From assembly GCA_030847615.1 (NCBI GenBank), contig JAUMIR010000004.1, positions 105,538,001-105,602,000 of the forward strand: 64,000 nucleotides of DNA, in the 5' to 3' direction. Positions 11,586-21,690 of this stretch are shown piece after piece (position 1 is the first letter of the stretch; every line of letters begins with the position of its first letter). Position numbers and translations under genes: made by a program. The notes under the pieces were generated by a model. It was not told the origin of the DNA, searched no databases, and worked only from the letters and a program-made list of their open reading frames with translations. This DNA is from Gambelia wislizenii. Lineage: Eukaryota > Chordata > Lepidosauria > Squamata > Crotaphytidae.

Positions 11586-11838
11586 CAGTAGGACCCCTGT
11601 ATCCATTGGGGATTGGTTCTGTGGGGCTCTGTGGATACTGAAAACCATAGATAATAGTGAACACCATTGAAAATGATGAGATTTCCAGTTTAAAATACCA
11701 TGGAGTTGCCTTGGAGGACCTAGAAAATGGCTAGAGAGGACACATTTCTAGGAAGACTCTATGGCAGGTATGCTGTTTTGTGTCCCATGGATAATTGGAT
11801 CAGTGGATAATGAATCAGTGGATATGGGGGCCCTACTC
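11586..11838 (+). mobile_element. pogo/Tigger-like MITE
   Basis: The ends CAGTAGGACCCCTGTATCC and GGATATGGGGGCCCTACTC are inverted repeats flanked by TA. That is the arrangement of Tc1/mariner-type pogo/Tigger non-autonomous elements. There is no transposase reading frame. Confidence 0.7.
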
Positions 11839-12053
11839 TACTATTCCATTAATTATATACTTATTCAAAATATAATTCTCTTTTACTTCACACCACAATA
11901 TTTCTCTGAATTTCTTGGAAATTCAGCCACTCTTGATACTTTTGTAGAATGTTTTCTCTTTGCACATGAAATATGACCTCACTGAGTTGTTTCTTTCTTA
12001 AATAAGTCCATCAAAAGCTCATGAAGACGTTTCAGTTTAGACAGGAAGATCAT

Positions 12054-12362
12054 GGAGATTATCAGACATGGCAAAGCCCACATCAGGAGATCTCAACGAG
12101 AACAGGAACAGGGGATATTATCAGACAACAATGTTCTTCAGCGTCCTGGAGGCATAGCGCTGGCATGAGTAAGGTGTCCCCTTTTATTAGCGGCTTGTCC
12201 CCGTCAATGAAAAGGGAAGCCTTGCCCACAGCAGCGCTACACCCCAGGAATGGCTGAGGACACAGGTGTCTGATAATATTGCCCTTTCTGTTCTCCTCCT
12301 GTTCTTCTGACTTGGTTGGGGGCATCTTTTTTTGCCAAGGTTCCCCGCATCTGATAATCTCC
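12054..12362. mobile_element. MITE of the GGAG/TTATCAGA clan, 300-bp type
   Basis: Termini are GGAGATTATCAGACATG and CATCTGATAATCTCC. A second, sub-terminal inverted pair (ATTATCAGACAAC at 12118 and GTGTCTGATAAT at 12267) sits about 65-85 bp inside. The clan hairpin is at 12181-12214. Flanks are CAT and CTT, so the target duplication is no longer exact. Confidence 0.7.
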
Positions 12363-13682
12363 CTTGATTCACAAGTCACAGCTCTACAGTGGTCTTATTG
12401 TGTGCGTTTTGGTTAGTCATTATCTCTCAGTTTTGCGTGCTAATGTACAGCATGGAAACCGATAACAATGTCTTCATGGGATTATTGTTAAGATAAGTAA
12501 GATTCAAAATGGGCTTTAAAATTATAAACTCTGAAATAATTAAACCAAAAGATGGTGGAAAATTTAAAATACACAGATTGTTGGGTGCTTATCTACAGTT
12601 GAATCACTTCCCCTTTGTTTCTATGCCACTGGAAGGAATCATGTTAATGTTAGACACAGATCTGACAGGCTATACTGGCAGACATGAGTGTTGTCTCCAA
12701 ATAAGATGCACATCAATAGACAAAAATCTACAAGTTGTCACTGTGCCCAGACTTATTACTTGTCATACTAAGGGAATTATTTTGACTGGGCTTCATTCCT
12801 CAAGGTCAATGCCAAGGTTACTTTATTTGTTTTTGTGCCATCAGTCATGGTGGACAATTGCTAGAAGAGTTGTCTTCTTTGCCAAATATCTTGTGCATGG
12901 TGCCACCCTCTACATTCCTATCCTTTAATGGGTTGGCTCTGGGACACACTGAGATTGTCAGCCCTTTCTAGCCTGCTTGTCAAGTTCAAACTCTTCTCTG
13001 TATCAGTACAGACATGCCCTCCCCTATGTCTTGCCAATGGCTATCCATGTCCCAATCTCAGACTGTGTTTCTTTATAAAGCAATGCATTTGCAGTGTAGA
13101 AATGGCCACCATATAGATGTAAATGTGGCATATTGTAGAAAAGATGGAAAACTTAGTCCAGCTGTTCAAAAGGTGAAGCTGGCTCTGATGAAACTATATG
13201 GATAAAACTGTTTGATTATATTTATTACTGTAGAAGGTTCTTATTCAGTTTCTACACTAGAAAGTGTAGAACACTAGAATTAGTGTAGAAAAAAAACCTA
13301 CACTAATTAAGTTTACTATGCTTATAATTGTGATATCCCATTTTGTTAGATGTCAGTACTATTTTTAATGGGTTTGGCTATCTTGAAACATTGTAAATGA
13401 GCACATCCCTGATTGATAATCTTGGTCAGAATGACAATAACAACTTAATCTGATGGTGTGGGCTGGAATTTGGCATAAACCAAATAAATCTCATCAGTGT
13501 TTAAGGTGCCACAAGATTCTTTGTTGCCTTTGCAATGGATGTGATGTTTGATGGCTGCAAATCTAATGCCTTATCTTTGGAGAGTGACACTATTCATATA
13601 GCCAGAGGAACAGAGGTGAATTTGGATGCTGATTGAAGCAGAGGTGAGAGGTTTTAACTAGAGTTGGCAAAAACTGAGGAGC
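12363..13682. other. Unassigned intergenic DNA
   Basis: It contains a 139-codon open frame (12509-12928, plus) that matches nothing I recognise. That frame lacks a domain, a promoter or a supporting neighbour, so it is most likely chance. Confidence 0.45.
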
Positions 13683-13771
13683 TAGTATGGTGTATTAGAC
13701 TGGGTGTCAGACTAGGACTATGGGAGACATGGTTCAAATATCTGCTTGGCCATGGAAACCCACTGGATGAC
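13683..13771 (+). mobile_element. tRNA-derived SINE, 5' part
   Basis: A diverged tRNA-type head (GCTAGTATGGTGTATTAGAC) leads through GGTTCAAAT (B-box-like) into 'GCCATGGAAACCCACTGG'. This matches the head of the intact SINE at 62.1 kb. It is broken off where an L2-type tail begins. Confidence 0.6.
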
Positions 13772-13930
13772 TTTATTTATTTATTTAGAATATTTATACC
13801 CCACTCTTCACCCACTTAGGTTCTCAGAGGGGCTTACAAATTGTTAATTTGATAGTTCCCTGCCCTCAGGTTTACAATCTAAATAAGACACGACATATAA
13901 GGGGAAAGGAACAGCAGTGGGGAAAGGGAT
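13772..13930 (-). mobile_element. L2-like LINE 3' end
   Basis: Reverse-oriented L2 tail beginning with TTTATTTATTTATTTAGAAT, followed by 'CCCCACTCTTCACCCACTTA' and 'GGGGCTTACAAATTG'. Confidence 0.5.
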
Positions 13931-14295
13931 AAAGTTGAGCAGATACTGTCAGTTCTCAGTGGTGTTATTAGGAGGGTGAGGGTGTGTGGACTGCACTGGG
14001 TGATACTGACAGAGAAGGTGACAACAAAATGGCTGTCTCTAAAATGTTTATGCAATGTTTCAGCAGAAATTTATTATTTGTTATAAAAATATCCCTGGTG
14101 TCATGTCAAGTCCAGTGATCATTTCTTCTTGTTCCTACATGTCGGTTTACAGTGACCCTCAAAGTCACACCCAGATTGCACAGATTGCTGGGATTATTAA
14201 GGATTCTGTAGGTCTGGTAAGGGAGGAGGTCCCTAGAGGTGACACCATGAGTTACCACACTGGATGACACTAACCCTAGTGACACCACTGCTGGT

Positions 14296-14490
14296 TCTTC
14301 TCTCCCTCTGAGGTCAGAACAGTGTCAGTTGGAATGGAGAGAAGGCCGTTCACCTGATTCTGGGTCTAGGAATGCTGGGACCATGCCTGCCTCTTCTATC
14401 CCTCTGAGGCCAGGGCACTGGTAGTTGGGATGGAGGGAAAGCCTTTCACCTGCTTTTGGTTCTAGGCATGGTGGAATTTTGTCTTGGGGA
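14296..14490. repeat. 98-bp imperfect tandem duplication
   Basis: Two consecutive units each start with CCCTCTGAGG(T/C)CAG, continue with a GTTGGRATGGAG block and end with a TTCTRGGNATG block. The offset is about 98 bp with a moderate number of substitutions. Its origin is unknown. Confidence 0.65.
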
Positions 14491-14494
14491 GAAG

Positions 14495-14640
14495 TTGACA
14501 AATGGGATTCCTCAGAATTCTCCTTGGGTTCAATGATGTCTAACATCTTTATAAATTACTTTGATGATGGAATAGAAAGCATACTTATCAAATTTGCAGA
14601 AGACAGAAAATGGGGGGGGGGTAGCTGATACCCCAATACC
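14495..14640 (+). mobile_element. CR1 LINE internal scrap
   Basis: The plus strand reads through the CR1 RT segment IFINYFDDGIESILIKFAED, followed by a run of glycines from a G tract. The catalytic FADD of the family appears as FAED. Both ends are lost. Confidence 0.7.
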
Positions 14641-14644
14641 CCCT

Positions 14645-14806
14645 TGGTTAAGTCACACAGTCTCAGCCTCAGAGGAAAGCTATGGTGCACACACACACAC
14701 ACATACAAACAAACAAACAAATCTTGCTAAGAAAACCCCTTGAAAGGATTGCCTTAGAGTCACCATAAGTCAGAAATGACTTGGAAGGCACACAACAAAA
14801 CTTAAG
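14645..14806 (+). mobile_element. tRNA/RTE-tail SINE, 3' part with microsatellite
   Basis: Contains the SINE body (AAGTCACACAGTCTCAGCCT) and the RTE-like tail (CACCATAAGTCAGAAATGAC, then GGCACACAAC). An internal (CA)n(CAAA)n expansion at about 14688-14720 is unusual for the family. Confidence 0.8.
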
Positions 14807-15495
14807 CATCCATGGGTGCAGTTCCTCTTTGGAAATCTGAACTGGGATGTGCGGTTCTACTGTTTTTAGGATTTTCTTTGCTCCCTATATTCTATGCTTA
14901 TTTAATTGCAAATAAGCAGATATTACAAACACACTAATTCTCCCATGATCTCTTTCTCCCATACACAGGAACCCTGACCCTGAACTTCTCATTACTTGGA
15001 CAACTGAGGCCTGTATAACAACATACATGGTCATATTATAAGTTGAACTCAAGCCTAAATATGGCATTTAGGGAAAATGAGCACAGAAGCTAGTGATTTT
15101 TTTTAAGGATCTCAGTAGATGATTTAACTTGCCCCCCCTCCCCTCCAAATACCTTTAAACATGATGCTTAAAGACAAAGGTCACCATCTATGGAGAACCT
15201 TTCCTAGGCAAGCACACTGATAATGAATGAAAGCATTGCTATTCTCTGTTGACTGAGCCAACTAAAGCTGTCCCGTTAAATGTCTGTTTATTCACACCTT
15301 TTCAACACACAAACCCTCAGTTCACTGCTTTAACACTAGACTTTAACACTAGATCAGAAGGCTGACAAGCTTACATCCTCTTCATATTATGGACAGGATC
15401 CTGCTGCTGTAGTAAGCTAGCTGTTGTACTTTTTTCCAGGATTGCACAGTGGTAGAGAGCCAATGCAGGGTAAGATACAAAAACAAGACAAAAAA
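14807..15495. other. Unassigned intergenic DNA
   Basis: No gene or repeat family was recognised. Confidence 0.5.
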
Positions 15496-15499
15496 AAAA

Positions 15500-15745
15500 A
15501 CCGTGGTCGGGAGGATGACAGTGTCCCACTTCCAGTGATCGATTTCTCACAACGCAGTCCTCCTCCCGTCCTTCCTCTGTGTTTCCTCCATGCTGGAGGG
15601 ACAAGAAAGGAAACTTCCATCAATGAAAAGCGGCACCTTTCTCATCCCTCCAGCATGGAGGAAGCATGGAGGAAGGGTGGAGGGAGGACGGGGTGTGTGA
15701 AATCGATCGCTGGAAGTGGGACAGCACCATCCTCCTCCCTACCTC
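15500..15745. repeat. About 245-bp imperfect palindrome (snap-back element)
   Basis: The left arm (about 15503-15600, including GTCCCACTTCCAGTGATCGA) and right arm (about 15640-15745, including TCGATCGCTGGAAGTGGGAC) are inverted copies. A short centre around 15605-15635 separates them. This looks like a foldback DNA transposon, but I could not assign its termini or target duplication. ORFs across it are by-products of the palindrome. Confidence 0.7.
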
Positions 15746-15905
15746 CGTGGGCTTCTTTTAGAGCATCTGAAAATCTGGTGGCTCTTAAGAAGCCCTTTTC
15801 TGTTAATATTTACTTCCTTCACAGTTGCTGCACCTGAGCCCTTTTCTTTCCTGCCTGAGGACCAGAGTAGAGGATCCCAGGCCTGGAATCTGGGAACTCT
15901 AACAT

Positions 15906-16085
15906 TTACTTTGGTGTTGTGTACCTTCAAGTTATTTCTGACTTATGTCACCTATCACAGGGTTTTCTGAGGCTGTGTGACTTGTCCAAGGTCACCCAAT
16001 GGGTTTTCATGGCTGAGCTGGGATTTGAACCTGGTCTCCAGAGTAGTAGTCCAACACTCAAACCCCCTATGACACACTGGCTTCT
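15906..16085 (-). mobile_element. tRNA/RTE-tail SINE
   Basis: Near full length in reverse: tail (TTGTGTACCTTCAAGTTATT), body (GGTCACCCAATGGGTTTTCA), B-box-like GGATTTGAACC, and head ending in CACACTGGCTTCT. An internal deletion removes part of the body. Confidence 0.85.
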
Positions 16086-17740
16086 TGTAAGATTCTGCAA
16101 TTAGTTGCTAATAGCTTGAATCAGTTTCTGCCCAAAGGAAACACGAAATACAGTAGGCCAATCATACATGGTAACATGGCAAAACCTAAGTGAGCAGGCT
16201 TAGGGTAACAATGTGTGTGTGGGGTATCCATTAACTGGTTTTTCAACTGGTTTTTCAACTGTTTTGTGGTCTGAGAAATTGTTAATGAAAGTGCATGTGT
16301 AAATTTTGATTTTCTGTCTTTTGGAAGCTCACCATGAGCATTAGACTTCTCCTTTTTTCAAGCCTCATGCAAGTAAATATGCACAAATAAAAATGTATGT
16401 ACATTTTAGTCAGTGAGAAAAGACATAAAAAGTGCCTTATGAAGGGGGGAAAACATGCATGTACTAAAATAAGCACAATTTTCCATACAGGTATGTTGGA
16501 AATGGGGGGAAGCTTGCAGCTTAAATACAGAACTTGGATGGGAGGAGAGTTCTGGTCTGATTCTGAGAAATGTAGTGGAAACAAAACTGACAGATTTTCA
16601 CATCCATAGGCAAGGGAGCAGTTTTTGTGCAAAGGCAGTATGTCGAAGTGTTTTAACTGGGGGGACTCCAGATTTGTAGCACTGGATTACTTTATACATA
16701 TTGTTATACATAATGTTAATGTTAACCCATCATAGCATATAACTGGAGTGCTCAGTGTTAAATAAATGGAATGAGCTGACTGAGAAAGTTATCTTACAGA
16801 GCAGGCTGTTATTACAACATACCATGAGTGTATAACCTTGTAGAGCAGCAAAAGGATGCACGTTTCACATGCCTCACTATAATTGCATCCCCGTTATAAT
16901 TTTGCAGTTACTTGTTATGAGCTCTGGTCATGAAAACATGCCAATTTTTATACAGGATTCAAACCTGCCTAATTTTAGCAAATTGAGAGCTGTACAAAAG
17001 AAAAGAGATAACTGCTATGTTGTTATTTTTCATTAGAGAATTGCTATATTAAAAGGATGTGATCCAGCTGTGTTTGTTTAAATAAAAGTGTGATTTGAAT
17101 ACCTCCTACAGCTATGCTCCTGCCAATGAATAAAAGATAAAATGCAGCTCTCCTTGGATCCTAAGCTCCCAAGTTCTAGCTGACTCAGAGATTTATTGTT
17201 TAACATAAGGAAGTGAAAAGCATGTCGAAGAGACCACACACAGGGCTCTTTTGTGTATTGTTTCAAGCCATACCGCTAATAGATTTGTTCCACTAAGGCT
17301 CGCAGCCATTCAGCTGTGCTAAAATGCTCCACTTAACTGTGAAAAAATAAAAATAAAAATAAGTAATAATCCCTAAATAGTAAATTTTGCTGAGATCAAG
17401 GCCACAAGTAAGATAAACAGGAAGCAGTGCAGATCAAAGTTGCATATAATCATCCTTATGATAATGAAATTAAGTTTTATTTCCCCAAAGCAAGCCCTTT
17501 AACTTGGAACTGAGATTCTAGGACTTCCATGAAACAATCTATACCATTGTTGGAATTGCACCCTGTTTATGAGACATGGCTTCCGTTAGACAGTCTACGA
17601 ATGATGGTAACCCAAGAGTTGGTGTAGATAACACATTCTCAATTGCTTAATCATGGCCAGGCAACTAGGAGCGAGTGACACCTCCCCCTCACTTATCTTC
17701 TGGAACGTAAATTATTATGAGATTGATTCAAAGCCTAAAA
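16086..17740. other. Unassigned intergenic DNA
   Basis: No gene or known repeat was seen. A short direct repeat of ACTGGTTTTTCA lies near 16235-16260. Confidence 0.5.
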
Positions 17741-17833
17741 TTATTACTTTTGGAGATTACAATTCCCAGAAACCTCACCCAGCATGACATGCTAGTTGGG
17801 GAATACTGGGAGTTGTTGTCCCCTAAAGTAACT
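17741..17833. mobile_element. Short palindromic MITE, second copy
   Basis: The left arm TTACTTTTGGAGATTACAAT and right arm TGGGAGTTGTTGTCCCCTAA are inverted copies ending in AAAGTAA. The design matches the element in the CR1 at 2.4 kb. The arms include an ACAATTCCCAGAA core. Confidence 0.55.
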
Positions 17834-18148
17834 TGTCTAAACTTTGGTTAGATTCAGATTAGGTTAATTGAAATGGAGTTCCTTTGACTGCCATGTTGTC
17901 TGGAGCAGTATTAAGCACAATTTGAGCTAATAATCTGAACCAAAAAAATGGGACTGGTGGAGTAGGAAAAGAAGGAGGGCATGATTATGTGACCTTTCCC
18001 AATTGTTTGAACATATTTAGGAAATTTGGAACATTCCCTCTCCCCCCACACACACAACTCTGGAAAAAGATAGATTCATTTGTAATGTGGCATTTCTAGT
18101 GCTATGGACTTTATCAGATGCAGCAAAAACCACATCATAAGGATGCAA

Positions 18149-18297
18149 CGACAACATGAAAGGATGACATTATCAGACAATGGACATTTTCACACTACAC
18201 TGTTATAGTGTTACTATTCCACTTTATTTGCTGTGGCTGCCTCCTGTGGAATCCTGGGATTTGCAGTTTAGGGAGGGACATTTACAACTCTCAGCCA
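18149..18297 (+). repeat. Inverted duplication, arm 1
   Basis: This 149-bp block recurs as a reverse complement at 19768-19916 with only three visible mismatches. It covers the junction between the outer MITE and the nested element, so the copy carries a pre-existing junction rather than a mobile element of its own. Confidence 0.9.
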
Positions 18298-19300
18298 GAG
18301 AGCTCTTAGGCCTCACCATGCCTGGTGAGCAGTTATCTTCTTTGCCAACAGCTCCTAGATCTCTTGGTTGTTTTCATCAAACCAGTCTTGATTTTTCTTG
18401 TGGGAGAACCCGAGGGATTCTTCTGCAGACTGGAGGATACTGTTTTTTGATATGTTGCCAAAGCACTGTAGGAGAAGGATCTGTAGGATGGTCTTCAAGT
18501 TTTGTATGCAGATTTGCCTGAAAGTTTATCTCATGGTAGCTTGTTGAAGATTGTTGACTTGGAGTCTCCTCTTTAAGATGCCACCCCTCTTAGGTTTGAA
18601 CTTAAGATGAAGATTTAGTTTACATCTGACCAGGTGATGATCTGTCTGGCATTCTGCACTGGGTATAACTCGTGTATGACGGAGAGCGTGAAAGTTTCTC
18701 TGGCGGACTAGAACATAGTCAATGAGGTGCCAATGTTTGGATTGGGGATGCATCCAGGTTGTCTTCAAGCTATCTTTCTGCTGAAAGATAGTGTTTGTAA
18801 TAGTCAGCTGTTGTTCTGCACAGAACTCTAGCAGGAGGCATCCATTATCATTGCAATTTCAACACAATGCTTGCCTAAGACCTTTCCAGGCTTCGGAGTT
18901 CTTTCCTACTCTGGCATTGAAGTCACCAAGGATAATAATTTTATCTTCTACAGGGACTTTTTGTATGAGTTGGTGTAGGTCTGTGTAGAATTTGTCTTTC
19001 TCTACAGGGTCAGCTTGCATAGTTGGGGCATATATACTAAAGAGAACAACATGTGGGAGGCATAAGGAAATAATGTGATCAGAGTGTCCTGCTGGCAAGG
19101 TTTTGAGTTTGGAGGCAATGGAGTTTTTAATCATAAAGCCTACTCCTGAAAGATGTTTTTCAGTTTTGGGTTTGTCAGACCAGTAAAGTGTGTAGCCGGC
19201 GCCGTGTTCTTTAAGGCTGCCTTTCTCATGGAGACGAACTTCACTATGAGCAGCGATGTCAATATTAAGTTGTGATAGTTCATGGGCTATGAAAATCTCC
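18182..19300. mobile_element. Nested MITE carrying a LINE endonuclease segment
   Basis: The left end (GGACATTTTCACACTACACT) is the terminus of the palindromic type found at 39.5 and 43.4 kb and runs to about 18320. The right end is ATGAAAATCTCC. AAT occurs on both sides (18179-18181, 19301-19303). Between them lies reverse-oriented LINE coding sequence instead of the second palindrome arm. The right terminus is short and could overlap LINE sequence by chance, so capture by the transposon is an inference. Confidence 0.55.
18330..19300 (-). pseudogene. LINE AP-type endonuclease fragment
   Basis: Two minus-strand frames (19308-18859 and 18768-18526) together read as an AP-like endonuclease of a non-LTR retrotransposon. 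Motifs in order are ELSQLNIDIAAHSEVRL, FSIYAPT, IILGDFNARVG, HWHLIDYVLV and TDHHLVRCKL. They include the catalytic-type Asn/Asp (GDFN) and the terminal SDH-like TDHH. A frameshift separates the frames. Further along (to about 18330) is the linker towards RT. Neither RT nor a LINE 3' end is present, which is not how target-primed insertions normally truncate. The family looks like the one whose 3' ends lie at 20.7 and 63.8 kb, but that link is unproven. Confidence 0.8.
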
Positions 19301-19550
19301 AATGTCATTGTTCAGCCATTCCCACTCTGTCGCTGAGGCATGAATGAGGCATAACTTTTTATTGATGGCTTAGTCCATCAATAAAAATGTGATGCCTTGT
19401 TTGAGCTAGCGTTATGCAGTGGGAATGGCAGAATGACAAGGGCGCCTGATAATTTTGCCCTTTCCGTTATTGTCACATCCTAAATGACACTTTTTTATCA
19501 GTATTTACCTCATCTGATAAAGGCCTAAGTTACAGGTATTTGAGATTTTA

Positions 19551-19975
19551 GCCAGTGTGGTGTAGTGGTTTGAGCATTGGACTGCAACTCTGAAGAAATC
19601 CCTGCTCAGCCATGAAAACCCACTGGGTGATCTTGGGCAAGTCACACTCTCTCAGCCTGAGGAAGGCAAAAGCAAAGCCCCTTTGAACGCATCTTGCCAA
19701 GAAAACCCCATATGATAGATTTGCCTTAAGGTTGCCCTTAAGTTACTTGAAATTACTTGAAGGCAAGTGGCTGAGAGTTGTAAATGCCTCTCCCTAAACT
19801 GCAAATCCCAGGATTCCACAGGAGGCAGCCACAGCAAATAAAGTGGAATAGTAACACTATAACAGTGTAGTGTGAAAATGTCCATTGTCTGATAATGTCA
19901 TCCTTTCATGTTATCGGAAGTTACGGAAGTTACTTGAAGGCACACAACAACAACAACAACAACAACAACAACTTG
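19551..19975 (+). mobile_element. tRNA/RTE-tail SINE interrupted by the inverted duplication
   Basis: Head AGCCAGTGTGGTGTAGTGG and body run to about 19767. The 149-bp inverted copy follows (19768-19916), and then the SINE tail ACTTGAAGGCACACAACAAC with an (ACA)n end. An imperfect direct repeat of about 26 bp ending TTACTTGAAGGCA flanks the intruding block. Confidence 0.8.
19768..19916 (-). repeat. Inverted duplication, arm 2
   Basis: Reverse complement of 18149-18297 at about 98% identity, 1470 bp away, lodged in a SINE. Transcripts or single strands through both arms could form a 149-bp stem. Confidence 0.9.
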
Positions 19976-20727
19976 AGAGTTAAGTAGATCGGGGCAGGGC
20001 TTCTTCTAGTTCATTGCAAACTGCTAAAGGGTAGAAGATTTGCAATTCAGGAATATCATCAAAAGAGTAACCAGAATGTGCTGCCGTTGTCTTCATAGTA
20101 GTACAACATTCAGGCCTGCAGTCTATTTGAGGAGTTGATATGTGGCCAAATGCAAAGGTGAGTGTCAGCATGCCAGCAAATACTTATTATCAAAGCACCT
20201 GGTATGTTGACTTGAGCTCACTGAATTCATCTAAGCAACACAATTTTTTTCTTTTCCTTTTCTTTTTTTCTTTAAATTAAACAGTAACCTTTTCTACTTT
20301 AATTGAAAAAAATTTGGATTCCTTATTTGTTTTCATCAATATTATGCCCTAGCAAAATTATGATTCCAATATTCCTTGCTCTAAGCTACAGGCAAACAAG
20401 ATAGAAGAATCCCTCTTGAAGTGATGGAAATATGGCAGGTTACATCATGGCCATGGATGGTAGTTACATAATGGCCATGAGGTTATTTGACCATGTTGGG
20501 TGTCAAAATGAAGAGGCTCCTTAGATAGTTTTCTCTAATTTATGGAGATTGTGAAGAGATGATTTTCTGTGCTAGTTATGACCAATAAAGCCTTACACAA
20601 GGCTATATATTGCCTCGAGGTTATGACCTATCTGAAGGACTATATTGTTCCAAATGAGGCTAAGTATATTCAGCATAGGGAACATTGACTTCAGGGGTTC
20701 GAGGCATTTTTTGTGAAAGTGAAGGCT
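19976..20727. other. Unassigned intergenic DNA
   Basis: It includes a 63-codon minus-strand frame (20171-19980) of protein-like composition that I do not recognise. The stretch 20590-20727 adjoins a LINE 3' end. Confidence 0.4.
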
Positions 20728-21325
20728 CTCTCTCTGGTTTTTCTTCACAAATGAAGATTCAGGAAGGACCCATCCCACGCTTTCTGCAAGTGCACTGATG
20801 ACTGAAAAGGCCAATCCAAGATAAACAAGTCAGGTTGCAGAAAGCACAGCAGAAGGTCTCCTTGGGTGATGTTTCCGGGTTGTGATTCTTTCTGCGTTGT
20901 CGTTTCTCTTCAAGATTTGTTCGGCGTGAGCTCTCAAATAAGGCTGCAGCATTGTGGATAGTGTGTCTCATGCCTCCCGATGTGAGGCCAGGGTGGACCA
21001 TTGTTGGTGATCAATTTGGCTGAGCCTGAGAAGTTGTTTCAGGGAGTCCTTGTATCGCTTTTTTGGAGCGCCCCTCTTACACTGACACGTGGCGAGTTCA
21101 CCATAGAGTACTGTTTTGGGGAAGTGATGGTCCTCCATCCTAGAAACATGCTCTGCCCAGCGCAGCTGTGCTCTCAATATCATGGCCTCAATGCTGGTGA
21201 TCCCTGCTTACTCAAGGACAGCAACATTCATCACATAGTCAGTCCAGTGTATATTTAGGATTGTGCATATACAGCGCTGATGAAAGCATTCGAGGAGTCG
21301 TAAGTGTTGGCGATAGGTGAAGGAT
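20728..21325 (-). mobile_element. Non-LTR retrotransposon 3' end with zinc finger
   Basis: Minus-strand frames give LRWAEHVSRMEDHHFPKTVL, then SLKQLLRLSQIDHQQWSTLA. A Cys/His finger follows (CAFCNLTCLSWIGLFSHQC, a C2H-type spacing), then a stop. This is the C-terminus typical of LINEs whose ORF2 ends in a zinc-binding motif. It is frameshifted. The 3' boundary coincides with that of the copy at 63.8 kb, which supports a true LINE end. Confidence 0.8.
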
Positions 21326-21690
21326 ATGTTGTTGTTAACTGCCATTAATTCAACTTTGATTTATGGTGATCTTATGAATTAGAGAACTCCAAGTCACCCT
21401 GTCATCCACAGCCCTGCTCAGGTCTTGCAAACTCAGAGCTGTGGCTTTCTTGACTGAGTCTATCCATCCATAATTTAGTCTTCTTTCCCTACTGTCTTCT
21501 AGCTTGTCAATAACTATAGTCTTTTCTAGTGAGTCATGCCTTCTTATGATATGCCCAAAGTACAACAGCCTCAGTTTAGTCATTTTGGCTTCTAGCTTGA
21601 TTTTAGGCTTGGCTTACTCTAGGACCCATTTATTTGCCTTTTCAGCAGTCCTTGGTATCCAGAACTCTTCTCTAGCACCAGGTGTGTGTT
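21326..21690 (-). mobile_element. RTE/BovB-like LINE 3' end
   Basis: The minus-strand frame 21583-21350 reads KLRLLYFGHIIRRHDSLEKT and later RAVDDRVTWSSLIHK, the C-terminal signature of RTE/BovB ORF2. It ends in GTTAACAACAAC, the same kind of tail as the SINEs here. It abuts the preceding LINE directly. Confidence 0.8.

Larger units (their letters stand above)
18106..19525. mobile_element. MITE of the GGAC clan, 300-bp type, with large insertion
   Basis: The left part (18106-18181) and right part (19301-19525) align with the 295-bp element at 36.8 kb and with 12.05 kb. Termini are GGACTTTATCAGATGC and CATCTGATAAAGGCC; flanks are TAT and TAA. The right part holds the best clan hairpin: at 19355-19387 a perfect 13-bp stem, TTTTTATTGATGG/CCATCAATAAAAA. 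The interior is split by an 1119-bp insertion flanked by AAT. Confidence 0.75.

Noticed and set aside
12509..12928. 139-codon plus-strand open frame
   Set aside because: No recognisable domain, no homologous second copy in the window, and surroundings without gene signals; length is within chance for 64 kb of AT-rich DNA.
19980..20171. 63-codon minus frame with protein-like composition, possible host exon
   Set aside because: No splice context I could defend on the minus strand and no recognised family; kept as unassigned.
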